In this document: positions 7,742 to 15,633 of the stretch, piece after piece
Numbering within the stretch: the stretch's first letter is position 1
Layout: the number at the start of each line of letters is the position of its first letter
Assembly (NCBI GenBank): GCA_017412715.1
Contig: JAFPWU010000011.1
Location: forward strand, 21,502 to 85,501
DNA from: Clostridia bacterium
GTDB lineage: Bacteria; Bacillota; Clostridia; Christensenellales; Aristaeellaceae
Direction of reading: 5' to 3'
DNA: 64,000 bases
Program-made: the position numbers and the translations under genes
Notes under the pieces: generated by a model
Databases searched by the model: none
What the model saw: the letters and a program-made list of their open reading frames with translations, nothing else
What the model was told of the DNA's origin: nothing

Positions 7742-9414
7742 CCCGCATCGTCCTCCCCGTTTTCTTCTCCGAAGGTCCCGTGGCTCTTTCCGCGATCCCG
7801 CGGACGCGGCTGTGGAACTTCTATTTGTTTCTGGCCGGAGATCAGCCGCTCCTTCTGGGCCCGGGTCAGCCTCTTCAGATGCCATTCCCGGCTCATGGCC
7901 TCCTCCCGGGTTCCAAAGCTCTCCGAGTAGACCAGTCGAACCGGACGGCGGCTTCGGGTATATTTGGCGCCGCGCCCTTCGTTATGGGTCTTCACCCTTC
8001 TGTCCAGATCGTTGGTCCATCCGCAATACAGCGTGCCGTCCGCGCACCGAAGCATGTAGGCATAATTTTCTCCGGCGGAAGCCACGGCGCTCCGCCAGTG
8101 GATCCGGATCATCCCCGGGGCCGCCCGCCTCAGCTCCCGCTCAAAGCGTCTGCCTTCCGCTGTCCGCCCATAGTTCTCCGGAATCAGGAAAATCCTTCTT
8201 CCGGTAAAATGCTGCTCCCCGGCCTCCTTCATCCATTCCGCCGGATTGCGGGAGGGTTCCGCCAGCATCAGATCCCCGTCCTCATTTCTTCCCCTTCTGC
8301 AGCAGGGGATCCCAAACGCCTTCATGGTCTCTTCCCCGGCCCTCATCGCCCGTCGGTCGGGAACAATCCAGCAGATCCGGCTATCCGGATCCTGCTCCCG
8401 CAGCCATCGGACCGTGGCAGCCAGCAGCCTCGTCTCTCCCGCCGCCCCGTCCGCCTGAATCGTCCAGTTGGCATATCCCCGCAGGGCCTTCTCTCTCAGG
8501 CTCCACAGGGAAGCGAACTGTTCCTGGGACAGCAGGCGTTTCTGGTTTTCCGTCTCTCCTGCCGGATTCTCCTCCAGGGCATACTGAATCCCATACCGGA
8601 GGAGAAACAGGAAGCGCTCCGGAGCGAAAAGGCCTGTCAGCATCCGGTGAGTCGGCGTCTGCGAACTAAGGTTTCTCCGAAAGGTTCGGTTTGTCTCCAG
8701 GGGGATCATGCCATGAGCCGCCAGGATTTCCTTCTCCGCGGTCATGGAAAGAGGGGGAAGTTTCGCGTCTCTCAGCGTCCTGCTCCGGAAGGCGTAAATG
8801 GGAAAGTCCCGCCGCGCTCCCGTGGCATAGAAGGTTCCTTCCGTAGGCAGAATACGGTCCCGGTCATTCTCCCGGTCATTGGAGAAGGCCCAGACCTGGG
8901 CGATCTGCAGGTATCGCCGGAAAGCATCCTGCTGAAAGCGCTTCACCATCCGGTCGTACTCCTCCCGGATTCCCTTTGACTGCACCCTGGTTTTCAGCTC
9001 CATCATCCCGAGGGGCAGACCGTTGACAAAGAGGGTAATGTCCGGGCGGAAACGGGTCTTTCCCCGGCCGCAGGATAATTCGGCCGCCATCTGAAAGACG
9101 TTGCGGTCCGGATGGTCATAATCGATCAGCTTCCATCCGTCCCATCCGTCCCGAAGGATCCTGTAAAAAGATTCCCCCAGGTCCTTTCTGTCAAGGGCAT
9201 TCCCAATCTGTCCCATCAGCTGTGAGAAGCGATCCAGGGGCAGCTCCTGCCCGTTGATCCGGGAAACCTCCTCCCGCAGCAGGTCAGGCAGGATATTGGT
9301 CTCCCGGTCTCTCCCCTCCATCATTTCCGCCGTGATCAGGGTATATCCCAGTCGGGAGAGGTGCAGCATGGCCGGCACCTTCATCTGGGCATCCTCCGGC
9401 CTGTTTCTCGGCAC
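7738..9414 (-). CDS. Fusion of HsdR-like N-terminal nuclease domain, decayed motor remnant and C-terminal GIY-YIG nuclease
   Basis: 558 residues. The first ~230 resemble the N-terminal nuclease domain of type I restriction HsdR, with the PD-(D/E)xK residues Asp125, Glu139 and Lys141 (RPDITLF, MELK). The middle aligns in outline with the first helicase domain, but the ATP-binding loop reads GAAGET instead of GxGKT and the second motor domain is missing. From residue 451 a GIY-YIG domain of the YhbQ/UPF0213 kind follows (YAYML, YCGWT, Arg/His, Glu510 in SREWHLK). I start at a GTG (9414) with GGAGG just upstream, because an extended -10 box at 9449-9454 excludes the upstream ATGs. No hsdM or hsdS is nearby. 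Confidence 0.75.
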   Translation of the reverse strand: MPRNRPEDAQMKVPAMLHLSRLGYTLITAEMMEGRDRETNILPDLLREEVSRINGQELPLDRFSQLMGQIGNALDRKDLGESFYRILRDGWDGWKLIDYDHPDRNVFQMAAELSCGRGKTRFRPDITLFVNGLPLGMMELKTRVQSKGIREEYDRMVKRFQQDAFRRYLQIAQVWAFSNDRENDRDRILPTEGTFYATGARRDFPIYAFRSRTLRDAKLPPLSMTAEKEILAAHGMIPLETNRTFRRNLSSQTPTHRMLTGLFAPERFLFLLRYGIQYALEENPAGETENQKRLLSQEQFASLWSLREKALRGYANWTIQADGAAGETRLLAATVRWLREQDPDSRICWIVPDRRAMRAGEETMKAFGIPCCRRGRNEDGDLMLAEPSRNPAEWMKEAGEQHFTGRRIFLIPENYGRTAEGRRFERELRRAAPGMIRIHWRSAVASAGENYAYMLRCADGTLYCGWTNDLDRRVKTHNEGRGAKYTRSRRPVRLVYSESFGTREEAMSREWHLKRLTRAQKERLISGQKQIEVPQPRPRDRGKSHGTFGEENGEDDAG

Positions 9415-9448
9415 TCCGCCTCCCCCTCCCGCTGCGTCTTTTCGCCTC

Positions 9449-9454
9449 ATCATA
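9449..9454 (-). promoter_or_regulatory. Extended -10 promoter for the HsdR/GIY-YIG gene
   Basis: On the minus strand TGG-TATGAT forms an extended -10 box directly after the upstream terminator; the -35 is poor and T-rich. It predicts transcription starting near 9442 and supports the GTG start at 9414. Confidence 0.55.
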
Positions 9455-9470
9455 CCACAAATCCAATACG

Positions 9471-9508
9471 AAAAAAACCCACCTTTGGTTTCAGCAGCCA
9501 AAGGCGGG
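9471..9508 (-). terminator. Rho-independent terminator of the rubredoxin gene
   Basis: Minus strand: an 11-bp G/C-rich stem (CCCGCCTTTGG with CCAAAGGTGGG, one G-T pair), a 9-base loop and seven T residues. It starts 23 bases after the rubredoxin stop. Confidence 0.9.
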
Positions 9509-9531
9509 TCTTTGGGATTCCGCGAAAAAAC

Positions 9532-9690
9532 TTATTCCTCCACGGGGGTAAAAGCGTCCTTTCCCAGGCCGCAGACGGGGCATACCCAGTCCTCCGGAAT
9601 ATCCTCAAAGGCCGTTCCGGGAGCAATGCCGCCATCGGGGTCTCCCACCGCGGGATCATAAATATAGCTGCAAGGGCACTCGTACTTCAT
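9532..9690 (-). CDS. Rubredoxin with a CxC first knuckle
   Basis: 52 residues; a one-iron electron carrier of the cytoplasm. The second metal knuckle is normal (CPVCG, Cys38 and Cys41), and [16 protein letters not shown] and EDWVC are all typical. The first knuckle reads ECPCSY (Cys5 and Cys7), one residue shorter than the usual CxxCGY. The start is firm: GAGGAGGAAA precedes ATG at 9690. It is a single-gene unit with its own promoter (9745-9774) and terminator (9471-9508). Confidence 0.93.
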   Translation of the reverse strand: MKYECPCSYIYDPAVGDPDGGIAPGTAFEDIPEDWVCPVCGLGKDAFTPVEE

Positions 9691-9744
9691 GGAATATTTC
9701 CTCCTCTTCAGTTTGTTTCAGGGCATGACGCCCGGTGCAGGTGC

Positions 9745-9774
9745 ATTTTACCTTTCCGGGCTTCTTCCTGTCAA
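9745..9774 (-). promoter_or_regulatory. SigA promoter of the rubredoxin gene
   Basis: Minus strand TTGACA (9769-9774), 18-base spacer, TAAAAT (9745-9750). It lies just after the terminator of the preceding gene and about 50 bases before the rubredoxin ATG. Confidence 0.75.
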
Positions 9775-9777
9775 GAA

Positions 9778-9813
9778 CAAAAAAACCGGGGAAGGGAATC
9801 ACCCCGTCTCCGG
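9778..9813 (-). terminator. Probable terminator of the small conserved gene
   Basis: Minus strand: a short G/C stem (CGGGG with CCCCG, extendable with mismatches) followed by seven T residues, 18 bases after the stop at 9832. Confidence 0.6.
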
Positions 9814-9831
9814 CATTTGCTGTAGGACGAA

Positions 9832-10059
9832 TTACGCGTTCAGCCACTCCTGGGCCTTGTCTTTGGAAACGCGCTTGATATCTTCCTTCTTGTAGATGGA
9901 CTCGGCTCCGCCGTTCACGTACAGGAAGAACTTGCCGTCCGCGGTCTTGAACAGGCACTCTTCGTAACCCGCCGGATCGCCCAGCTCGCCAGAGGTCTTC
10001 TTTCCGATCAGCTCCGCCGCCTCAGTGTCATACTCTACCTTTGCAATGATCTTTTTCAT
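9832..10059 (-). CDS. Small conserved protein of unknown function (75 aa)
   Basis: 75 residues from MKKIIAKVEYDTEAAELIG, preceded by AAGGAG. The layout (YDTE-A-IG, then EECLFKTADGKFFLYVNGGAES, then a lysine-rich end) resembles a widespread family of small Bacillota proteins whose job is not known. It is soluble, has no signal and no cysteine. It stands alone between a strong promoter with a 5' hairpin and its own terminator, which suggests high expression. Confidence 0.8.
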   Translation of the reverse strand: MKKIIAKVEYDTEAAELIGKKTSGELGDPAGYEECLFKTADGKFFLYVNGGAESIYKKEDIKRVSKDKAQEWLNA

Positions 10060-10091
10060 TTCTTTTCTCTCCTTCCCATCCGGATTATCAC

Positions 10092-10123
10092 CCGAAGAAG
10101 TCTTATTTTTCAATTTTCTTCGG
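10092..10123 (-). promoter_or_regulatory. 5'-end mRNA hairpin of the small conserved gene
   Basis: An 8-bp perfect stem (CCGAAGAA with TTCTTCGG) and a 16-base A/T-rich loop start within a few bases of the predicted transcription start. It lies too far from the ATG to block it and may protect the transcript end. Confidence 0.5.
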
Positions 10124-10131
10124 CTGTGCAT

Positions 10132-10160
10132 ATCATATCACATTCCTGTATAAAGTGCAA
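10132..10160 (-). promoter_or_regulatory. Strong SigA promoter with extended -10
   Basis: Minus strand TTGCAC (10155-10160), 17-base spacer ending TGA, TATGAT (10132-10137). It drives the 75-residue protein gene. Confidence 0.8.
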
Positions 10161-10205
10161 CTCTCCCCTGCTGTTCTGTTTTTTGCCATTTCTGACAAAA
10201 CGGCT

Positions 10206-11966
10206 TTATCTATCAAGGATTTCAGCCCCATATTGCGCCACCAGGCGGCTGGCATCCTCCCGGGCCATCACCATGATCAGCCGGGTTCCCGTGTCCGTAT
10301 GCTCCTCGGAAAGCACCTTTCCAAGGGGACGGATCTGACCGATCCGTCCATACTGGCTGAAGGGGATCAGTAACGTCACGCGCTCATAATTGTTCTGCAG
10401 CGCGTCGGCAATCCTGTCCTTCAGCTCCTCCAGCCCAAGGCCGGTTTTCGCGGAAATCATGACCGCTCCGGGGAAGGTGGGCCAGGGATCCGCCGTATCG
10501 CACTTGTTCACGACCTCAATCCGCGTGGACTCCGTGGCTCCCAGCTCCGCCAGCACCTGTTCCACCGTATCGTGCTGCTTCACCATCTCCCTGCTGGCGC
10601 CGTCATTTACAATCACCAGCACATCCGCCAAAGCCGCTTCCTCCAGGGTGGAGCGGAAGGCGCTGACCAGGGTATGGGGAAGCTTCCGGATGAAGCCCAC
10701 CGTGTCCACCAGCAGGTACTCCGTTTTCTCCGCGGTTTCCATGCGCCGAGAAACCGCGTCCAGCGTGGCGAAAAGCTGATCCCGGGCATAAACATCCGCC
10801 CCGGTCAGCGTATTCAGCAGGGTGGATTTTCCGCTGTTGGTATATCCCACCAGAGCCACCACCGGCGTACCGTTTTTCTCCCGGCTCTTCCGGCGAATCT
10901 CCCGCTGCTTTTCCACCTCGCTCAGCCTTCTTCGCAGCTCCGTCATCCTCTCCCGGATGCGCCTTCGGTTCATCTCCAGCTGACTTTCGCCCGGGCCCCG
11001 GGTACCGATGCCTCCGGCCAGCCTGCTGAGCACCAGGCCCTGGCCGATCAGCCTTGTGCTCTGGTACTGGAGCTGTGCCAGCTCTACCTGCAGCTTGCCT
11101 TCTGCGCTGGAGGCCCGCTGCGCGAAGATATCCAGGATCAGGGTGGTCCGATCCACCACCCTCACCCGAAGCACTTCCTCCAGATTTCTGATCTGGATCC
11201 CTGTCAGCTCCTCGTCCAGGATGCACAGATCCGCCTCCAGCGCCTGGCATTCCCTGGCCAGCTCCTCCGCCCTTCCCCGGCCGATAAACAGCGCTCCGTC
11301 CGGTTTATCCCGCTTCTGCAGGAACATGCCCGCCACCTGAGCGCCCGCGGTTTCCGCCAGGCGCTTCAGCTCCTCCAGGGATTCCATGCTCTCAATTCCC
11401 ATGAGCACAGCCCGCTCCGGGCCGTCCTCCACCTGATCCGTCTCCGCCGCGCCAACCTTTCCGTCGCTGACCTGGATCTGAGCCAGCCAGTCCAGGTCCG
11501 GAACCCTGTACCAGGCGGCCGCAGGGGTCAGGAGGAAGTCCTCATCGGATTCCAGAAAAGCGGTCTGTACATTGACCGGTTCCCCGTCCTTCACCCCCAC
11601 CGCGGTCATGGCATCGTACCGGAAGATCTTCAGAGCGCTGAGATCCACATCGCTCAGGTGCCCGTCCCCGTCCGGATGGGTATGTACGCAGCGCACCCTG
11701 CTCAGCCGCCGGGCGTTCCGCCGGAGGCGAAAATCCGTCAGCTCCACATCGCAGTCAGTTCCTACAGCCACATGGACTATCTCCCCGTCCCGGGTAATGT
11801 AAACGGCTATTTCCCGGTTCAGGCGGCAGGAATACTCCGCCAGCAGCTTCATCAGCTCCCGGGGAAGGAATTCCCCTTCCTCCAGCACATAATCATACAG
11901 GTCATCCAGCTGCCGGAGCATAGCGTCCCGGATGCCCTCCGTATTTCCGTAAACGTGATGTTTCAT
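10206..11966 (-). CDS. hflX: GTPase HflX with N-terminal JAMM-like domain
   Basis: 586 residues; HflX is a ribosome-binding GTPase that splits stalled or idle ribosomes. The G motifs are GYTNSGKST, DTVGF and NKCD in the last 220 residues, preceded by the HflX-specific domain with RGPGESQLE. The protein is about 170 residues longer than E. coli HflX. The extension holds a full JAMM pattern: His95, His97, Pro98, Gly100, Ser105 and Asp108, with Glu52 as possible fourth residue. JAMM domains are metal peptidases of the RadC/Mov34 superfamily. Last gene of the long minus-strand run, 10 bases after manA. Confidence 0.93.
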   Translation of the reverse strand: MKHHVYGNTEGIRDAMLRQLDDLYDYVLEEGEFLPRELMKLLAEYSCRLNREIAVYITRDGEIVHVAVGTDCDVELTDFRLRRNARRLSRVRCVHTHPDGDGHLSDVDLSALKIFRYDAMTAVGVKDGEPVNVQTAFLESDEDFLLTPAAAWYRVPDLDWLAQIQVSDGKVGAAETDQVEDGPERAVLMGIESMESLEELKRLAETAGAQVAGMFLQKRDKPDGALFIGRGRAEELARECQALEADLCILDEELTGIQIRNLEEVLRVRVVDRTTLILDIFAQRASSAEGKLQVELAQLQYQSTRLIGQGLVLSRLAGGIGTRGPGESQLEMNRRRIRERMTELRRRLSEVEKQREIRRKSREKNGTPVVALVGYTNSGKSTLLNTLTGADVYARDQLFATLDAVSRRMETAEKTEYLLVDTVGFIRKLPHTLVSAFRSTLEEAALADVLVIVNDGASREMVKQHDTVEQVLAELGATESTRIEVVNKCDTADPWPTFPGAVMISAKTGLGLEELKDRIADALQNNYERVTLLIPFSQYGRIGQIRPLGKVLSEEHTDTGTRLIMVMAREDASRLVAQYGAEILDR

Positions 11967-11976
11967 ACCGATATCC

Positions 11977-12939
11977 TTACAGCCCCCTGGGCATGGACAG
12001 AGCCGCCTTCCCGCTGCCTCTGACCCGCAGTTTCGGGCCTGCGCAGGGCAGGAAGAAGCTCTCTCCCTTCTTCATTTCGGTCTCCCCGCCCTCCCAGCAG
12101 AGGGTCAGTCCTTCCGTCAGCGCGGTCAGAAATCCAAAGTCGCAGATTCCCGGCAGCTCCGTTTCTCCCTCCCCGGCTTTGATCAGATCCAGGCTGAAGA
12201 AGGGTTCTTCCAGCATCCGGGTCACGCCGGGTGTTTCCTCCCAGTGTTTTGGGCTGGGAGCAAAGTCCAGCCGGGTCACGTCCAGGGCCTTCTTCAGGTG
12301 CAGTTCCCGGCGGTTTCCCTTTGCGTCCACCCGATCCCAGTCATAGAACCGATAGGTTATGTCCGAACTCTGCTGAATCTCGTACAGCATGATGCCCGCC
12401 CCGATGGCGTGAACCGTTCCCGCGGGGATATTGCATACATCCCCCGGGGCTACCTTCACCCTCCGCAGCAGGGGAGCCACCGCGCTCCCGTCGGCGCAGG
12501 CCTCCTCCAGGGTTTTCAGATCCGTCCCCGGCAGAATCCCGTACACCAGCTCCGCGCCTTCCGGGCAGTCCAGGATCAGCCAGGCTTCGGTCTTGCCCAG
12601 CTTGCCTCCCTCCCGCTCCCGGGCATAGCTGTCATCCGGGTGCACCTGCACGCTCAGGGGTTCCCGGGCATCTATCAGCTTCAACAGCAGCGGAAAAGTC
12701 CTGCCCGCGTACCGTCCGACCCATTCCGCGCCATGCTCCGCAATCAGATCTGTCAGTTTCCTTCCCTCGTCATCCCGGCTCTCCAGGCCTGGAATACAGC
12801 TGACCTCCAGGCTTTCCCCGGTAGGCACTTCTTCAATGTCCTTCCCGAAGACCGTCCTCAGCCGATCGCCGCCCCAGGGAGTCAGCCTTCCGCCCCGGAA
12901 TGCGGGGTGCATCCGCACAGGCAGGTTCTTTTCACTCAT
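11977..12939 (-). CDS. manA: Mannose-6-phosphate isomerase, class I
   Basis: 320 residues; interconverts mannose 6-phosphate and fructose 6-phosphate in the cytoplasm with one zinc ion. Metal-site signatures: QVHPDD (His100), KTEAW (Glu117) and PAGTVHAIG. The length fits the short Bacillota form. The start overlaps the rsmA stop by 4 bases and the Shine-Dalgarno (GAAGGAGG) lies inside rsmA. Confidence 0.92.
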   Translation of the reverse strand: MSEKNLPVRMHPAFRGGRLTPWGGDRLRTVFGKDIEEVPTGESLEVSCIPGLESRDDEGRKLTDLIAEHGAEWVGRYAGRTFPLLLKLIDAREPLSVQVHPDDSYAREREGGKLGKTEAWLILDCPEGAELVYGILPGTDLKTLEEACADGSAVAPLLRRVKVAPGDVCNIPAGTVHAIGAGIMLYEIQQSSDITYRFYDWDRVDAKGNRRELHLKKALDVTRLDFAPSPKHWEETPGVTRMLEEPFFSLDLIKAGEGETELPGICDFGFLTALTEGLTLCWEGGETEMKKGESFFLPCAGPKLRVRGSGKAALSMPRGL

Positions 12940-13787
12940 TTGTCCTTTTCCTCCTTCATCTCCGTCCAGGCGTCCGAGAGCCTGGCCAGCTCCTCCAGCG
13001 TCAGCCTCTCTCCCCGGATTTTCTCATCCAGTCCCGCCCGGCCCATCAGGGCCAGGGCCTCCTCCCTGTTCAGGTGCAGGGAAGCGCACAGCCCGTTGGT
13101 CATCGTCTTTCGCCGCAGGGCGAAGGCCGCCGTCACGATCTGGAAGAAGTCCTTCTCCTCCCGAACCCGGACCGCCGGCTCCTGCCGCAGGGGCATTACC
13201 AGGAAGGCGCTGTCCACCTTCGGGGGCGGAGTAAAGCAGGCCGCGGGTACAATCCGGGCCAGATACGGGTCACACTGATACTGGCAGCGCACCGCCAGAG
13301 GCCCCCAGCCCTCCTCCCCGGGGTGGGAGAGAATCTTCTCCGCCACCTCCTTCTGAACCATGAGGGCCAGCCGGCTCAGGGGCAGTCCGCAGGTCAGCAG
13401 CCGGGTGATCAGGGGGGTGGTAATATAGTAGGGAATATTGGCCACCACCGCGAAGGGTCTGCGCAGATTTCCGGTAATCTCTGCCAGATTCGCGGTCATC
13501 ACATCCCCCTGCAGCAGGCTGAAATTCTCTCTGCCCGCCATGAAGGCTTCCAGCAGCGGAATCAGGCGTTCATCCAGTTCCAGGCTCAGCACATGATGGG
13601 CCGCATCGCACAGGGGCGCCGTCAGGCTGCCCGCTCCGGGTCCGATTTCCAGCACATCCTCTTCCGGCCCCACCCCAGCGTCGGCCACCAGTGTGGCCAG
13701 CAAATCCTCATCGTAGAGAAAGTTCTGTCCCAGGCTCTGCCTGTAGCGCAGATTGCTTTCCCGGATTCTCTCTTTTGTCTTGCTCAT
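12936..13787 (-). CDS. rsmA: 16S rRNA (adenine1518/1519-N6)-dimethyltransferase
   Basis: 283 residues; dimethylates two adjacent adenines near the 3' end of 16S rRNA. RQSLGQNFLYD is the family N-terminus, VLEIGPGAGSLT binds S-adenosylmethionine and ANIPYYIT is the catalytic NxPY motif. The C-terminal helical domain is complete. It follows dut by 6 bases and overlaps manA by 4. Confidence 0.95.
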   Translation of the reverse strand: MSKTKERIRESNLRYRQSLGQNFLYDEDLLATLVADAGVGPEEDVLEIGPGAGSLTAPLCDAAHHVLSLELDERLIPLLEAFMAGRENFSLLQGDVMTANLAEITGNLRRPFAVVANIPYYITTPLITRLLTCGLPLSRLALMVQKEVAEKILSHPGEEGWGPLAVRCQYQCDPYLARIVPAACFTPPPKVDSAFLVMPLRQEPAVRVREEKDFFQIVTAAFALRRKTMTNGLCASLHLNREEALALMGRAGLDEKIRGERLTLEELARLSDAWTEMKEEKDK

Positions 13788-13793
13788 CTTTTT

Positions 13794-14276
13794 CTACTTC
13801 CCGGTGGAGCCAAAGCCTCCGGTCCGCTCCGCGAATTTTTCTTCTTCCTCCGCCAGCCCATAGGGCAGGAAAACCCCCTGGCAGAACCGGTCTCCCCTGT
13901 GAATCAGCACCTCCTGATCCAATGGATTCCGCAGGGCTACCTGAATATGTCCTTCATTCTCCGCAAAGGCATAGTCGCCGTCAATAATCCCCACCGTATT
14001 GCTCAGCCGGATCTGATAGCGGAATCCCATGCCGCTGCGCGGGAAGATCATCAGCACCCAGCCTTCCTGCATTTCGCAGCGAATGCCCGTGGGGATAACC
14101 GCTTTTCCTCCCGCCGGAATCACGGTCTCCACCGGAGCGACAAAATCATATCCGGCGCTCCCCCGGGTGGATCTTTTGGGCAGAGGAACCTCCCCGATCG
14201 GCAGATAGTTTTCCCTGCCCTCCATATCCGCCTCGTAGCGGCGCTCCGATACCCTGCTGAATCTGGCTATGCCCAT
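13794..14276 (-). CDS. dut: dUTP diphosphatase (trimeric dUTPase)
   Basis: 160 residues; hydrolyses dUTP to dUMP and pyrophosphate, keeping uracil out of DNA and feeding thymidylate synthesis. All five motifs can be read: SAGYDF, PRSGMG, VGIIDGDY, GDRFCQGVF and a final GGFGSTGK. Motif II has Met-Gly where Leu-Ala is usual, a minor change. ATG at 14276 has AAAGGAGG upstream, inside the end of the preceding gene. Confidence 0.95.
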   Translation of the reverse strand: MGIARFSRVSERRYEADMEGRENYLPIGEVPLPKRSTRGSAGYDFVAPVETVIPAGGKAVIPTGIRCEMQEGWVLMIFPRSGMGFRYQIRLSNTVGIIDGDYAFAENEGHIQVALRNPLDQEVLIHRGDRFCQGVFLPYGLAEEEEKFAERTGGFGSTGK

Positions 14277-14277
14277 C

Positions 14278-15633
14278 CTAATCCTCCTTTACGCAGAGCA
14301 GCCGCTCCACGCCATAATACCGGAAGCAGTCAATGGCCTGCCGGCTGATTTTCTCGCCCGCCAGCAGAATCGGAACCGCCGGGGGACAGCTGACGCAAGG
14401 ATCCGCCAGCACCCGTCCCAGGCTTTTCTCCGCGGGAACTTCCTCCGCGGGAGCCATCATGGCCTGGTGCAGAGGAATCGCGGGGCAGGGCTCCGGCATT
14501 TCAGGCCGCTTCTCCTCCAGGGGCCTCCTCCGGGGAACGGACTTCAGCGCCCGCTCCAGCCTGCGCAGCCCCTCCTCCCCCGTTTCCGGGGTCACCATCA
14601 TGACCAGGTAGTCCGGATCGGAAAACTCGCATTCGATGTCCTCCCTCCGCAGCAGGCCCGCAAGCTCCTCTCCGGTGTAACCATAGTTCCGGGGAGCCAG
14701 AGTGATCTTCATCGGCTCCTCTCCCCGCAGCGCAAAGCCCTGCGCCGCCAGGCCTTCCTTCAGCCCGGATACCCTCTCTCCGAAAGCGGCGATTTTTTTT
14801 GCATAATCCCCCGCCAGCACCCCGTTTGTCCGGTCCAGACTCTGCAGAATCAGCCAGGAAGGGCTGGTAGAGGCAAACAGGGCCATACACCGCTCCGCCT
14901 GAGCGGCGAAAAAAGGATCCGCGTCCCGGCTGATGTGCAGGTACGCTCCGCCTGTCAGCACGGGGAGCGTCTTATGGGCGGAATCGCAGGTCAGGTCCGC
15001 CCCCAGGCTCAGAGGATGAAGGTCCTCCCGGCAGAAACGCAGATAGGCTCCGTGGGCATTGTCCACCAGGAAGGGAATTCCGCGAGCCCGGCAAACTCCG
15101 GCCAGCCCCCGGATATCCGCCCGGTTTCCCAGGTAATCCGGGCTCGTCAGGTACACCGCCTCCGGGGGTTCCGCCATTTCCCGGATCAGCTTCTCCAGCT
15201 CCGGGGGCGTGGGCCTGCAGGTCAGCAGTTCCTCTCCCCGGATCCAGCGAACCTGAATTCCCAGCAGCGCCGCGCCGGTCAGAAAGCTTCTGTGCGCGTT
15301 CCTTCCCGCCAGCACCACTGGCTTTTTGCCCCGGCGCTCCGCCCGCATCTTTACCAGCGCCAGCATGGCCCGGATGCACAGGGAGGAACCCTCCGCGGAA
15401 AAGACCGTCCTTCCCGCGCCGAAGAGCTCCGCCGCGATCTCCTCGCTGCGCCGCACGATGCCCGTCGCCGGATAAAGATTCGGAAGGCCCTGAATTTCTG
15501 TCAAATCCAGGGCCTCCATCTTTCCTCTTCCCTTGTGTCCCGGCATATGCAGCCTCAGGGGCTCCCTCTCGGCATACTCCCGGACAAAGCTGCAGACGGG
15601 CGTAAAATCAGTTGTCTGAAAGCTGGAACCCAT
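14278..15633 (-). CDS. Orn/Lys/Arg decarboxylase-like PLP enzyme
   Basis: 451 residues; fold type I PLP enzyme of the short Bacillota group related to arginine/lysine decarboxylases. RLHMPGHKG (about residue 30) is the family N-terminus and SAHKTLPVLTGGAYLH contains the PLP lysine. The N-terminal wing domain of the large enterobacterial enzymes is absent, as usual for this group. Substrate (arginine, lysine or ornithine) cannot be decided. Its start overlaps the dipeptidase gene by 26 bases with its Shine-Dalgarno (GAGGA) inside that gene. Confidence 0.85.
   Translation of the reverse strand: MGSSFQTTDFTPVCSFVREYAEREPLRLHMPGHKGRGKMEALDLTEIQGLPNLYPATGIVRRSEEIAAELFGAGRTVFSAEGSSLCIRAMLALVKMRAERRGKKPVVLAGRNAHRSFLTGAALLGIQVRWIRGEELLTCRPTPPELEKLIREMAEPPEAVYLTSPDYLGNRADIRGLAGVCRARGIPFLVDNAHGAYLRFCREDLHPLSLGADLTCDSAHKTLPVLTGGAYLHISRDADPFFAAQAERCMALFASTSPSWLILQSLDRTNGVLAGDYAKKIAAFGERVSGLKEGLAAQGFALRGEEPMKITLAPRNYGYTGEELAGLLRREDIECEFSDPDYLVMMVTPETGEEGLRRLERALKSVPRRRPLEEKRPEMPEPCPAIPLHQAMMAPAEEVPAEKSLGRVLADPCVSCPPAVPILLAGEKISRQAIDCFRYYGVERLLCVKED

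Noticed and set aside
9730..9761. Regulatory leader hairpin of rubredoxin
   Set aside because: The inverted repeat overlaps the -10 region of a good promoter (9745-9774), so most of it would not be in the mRNA.
9656..9958. 100-residue minus-strand frame overlapping rubredoxin
   Set aside because: It crosses a terminator and a promoter, has no ribosome site and no family likeness.
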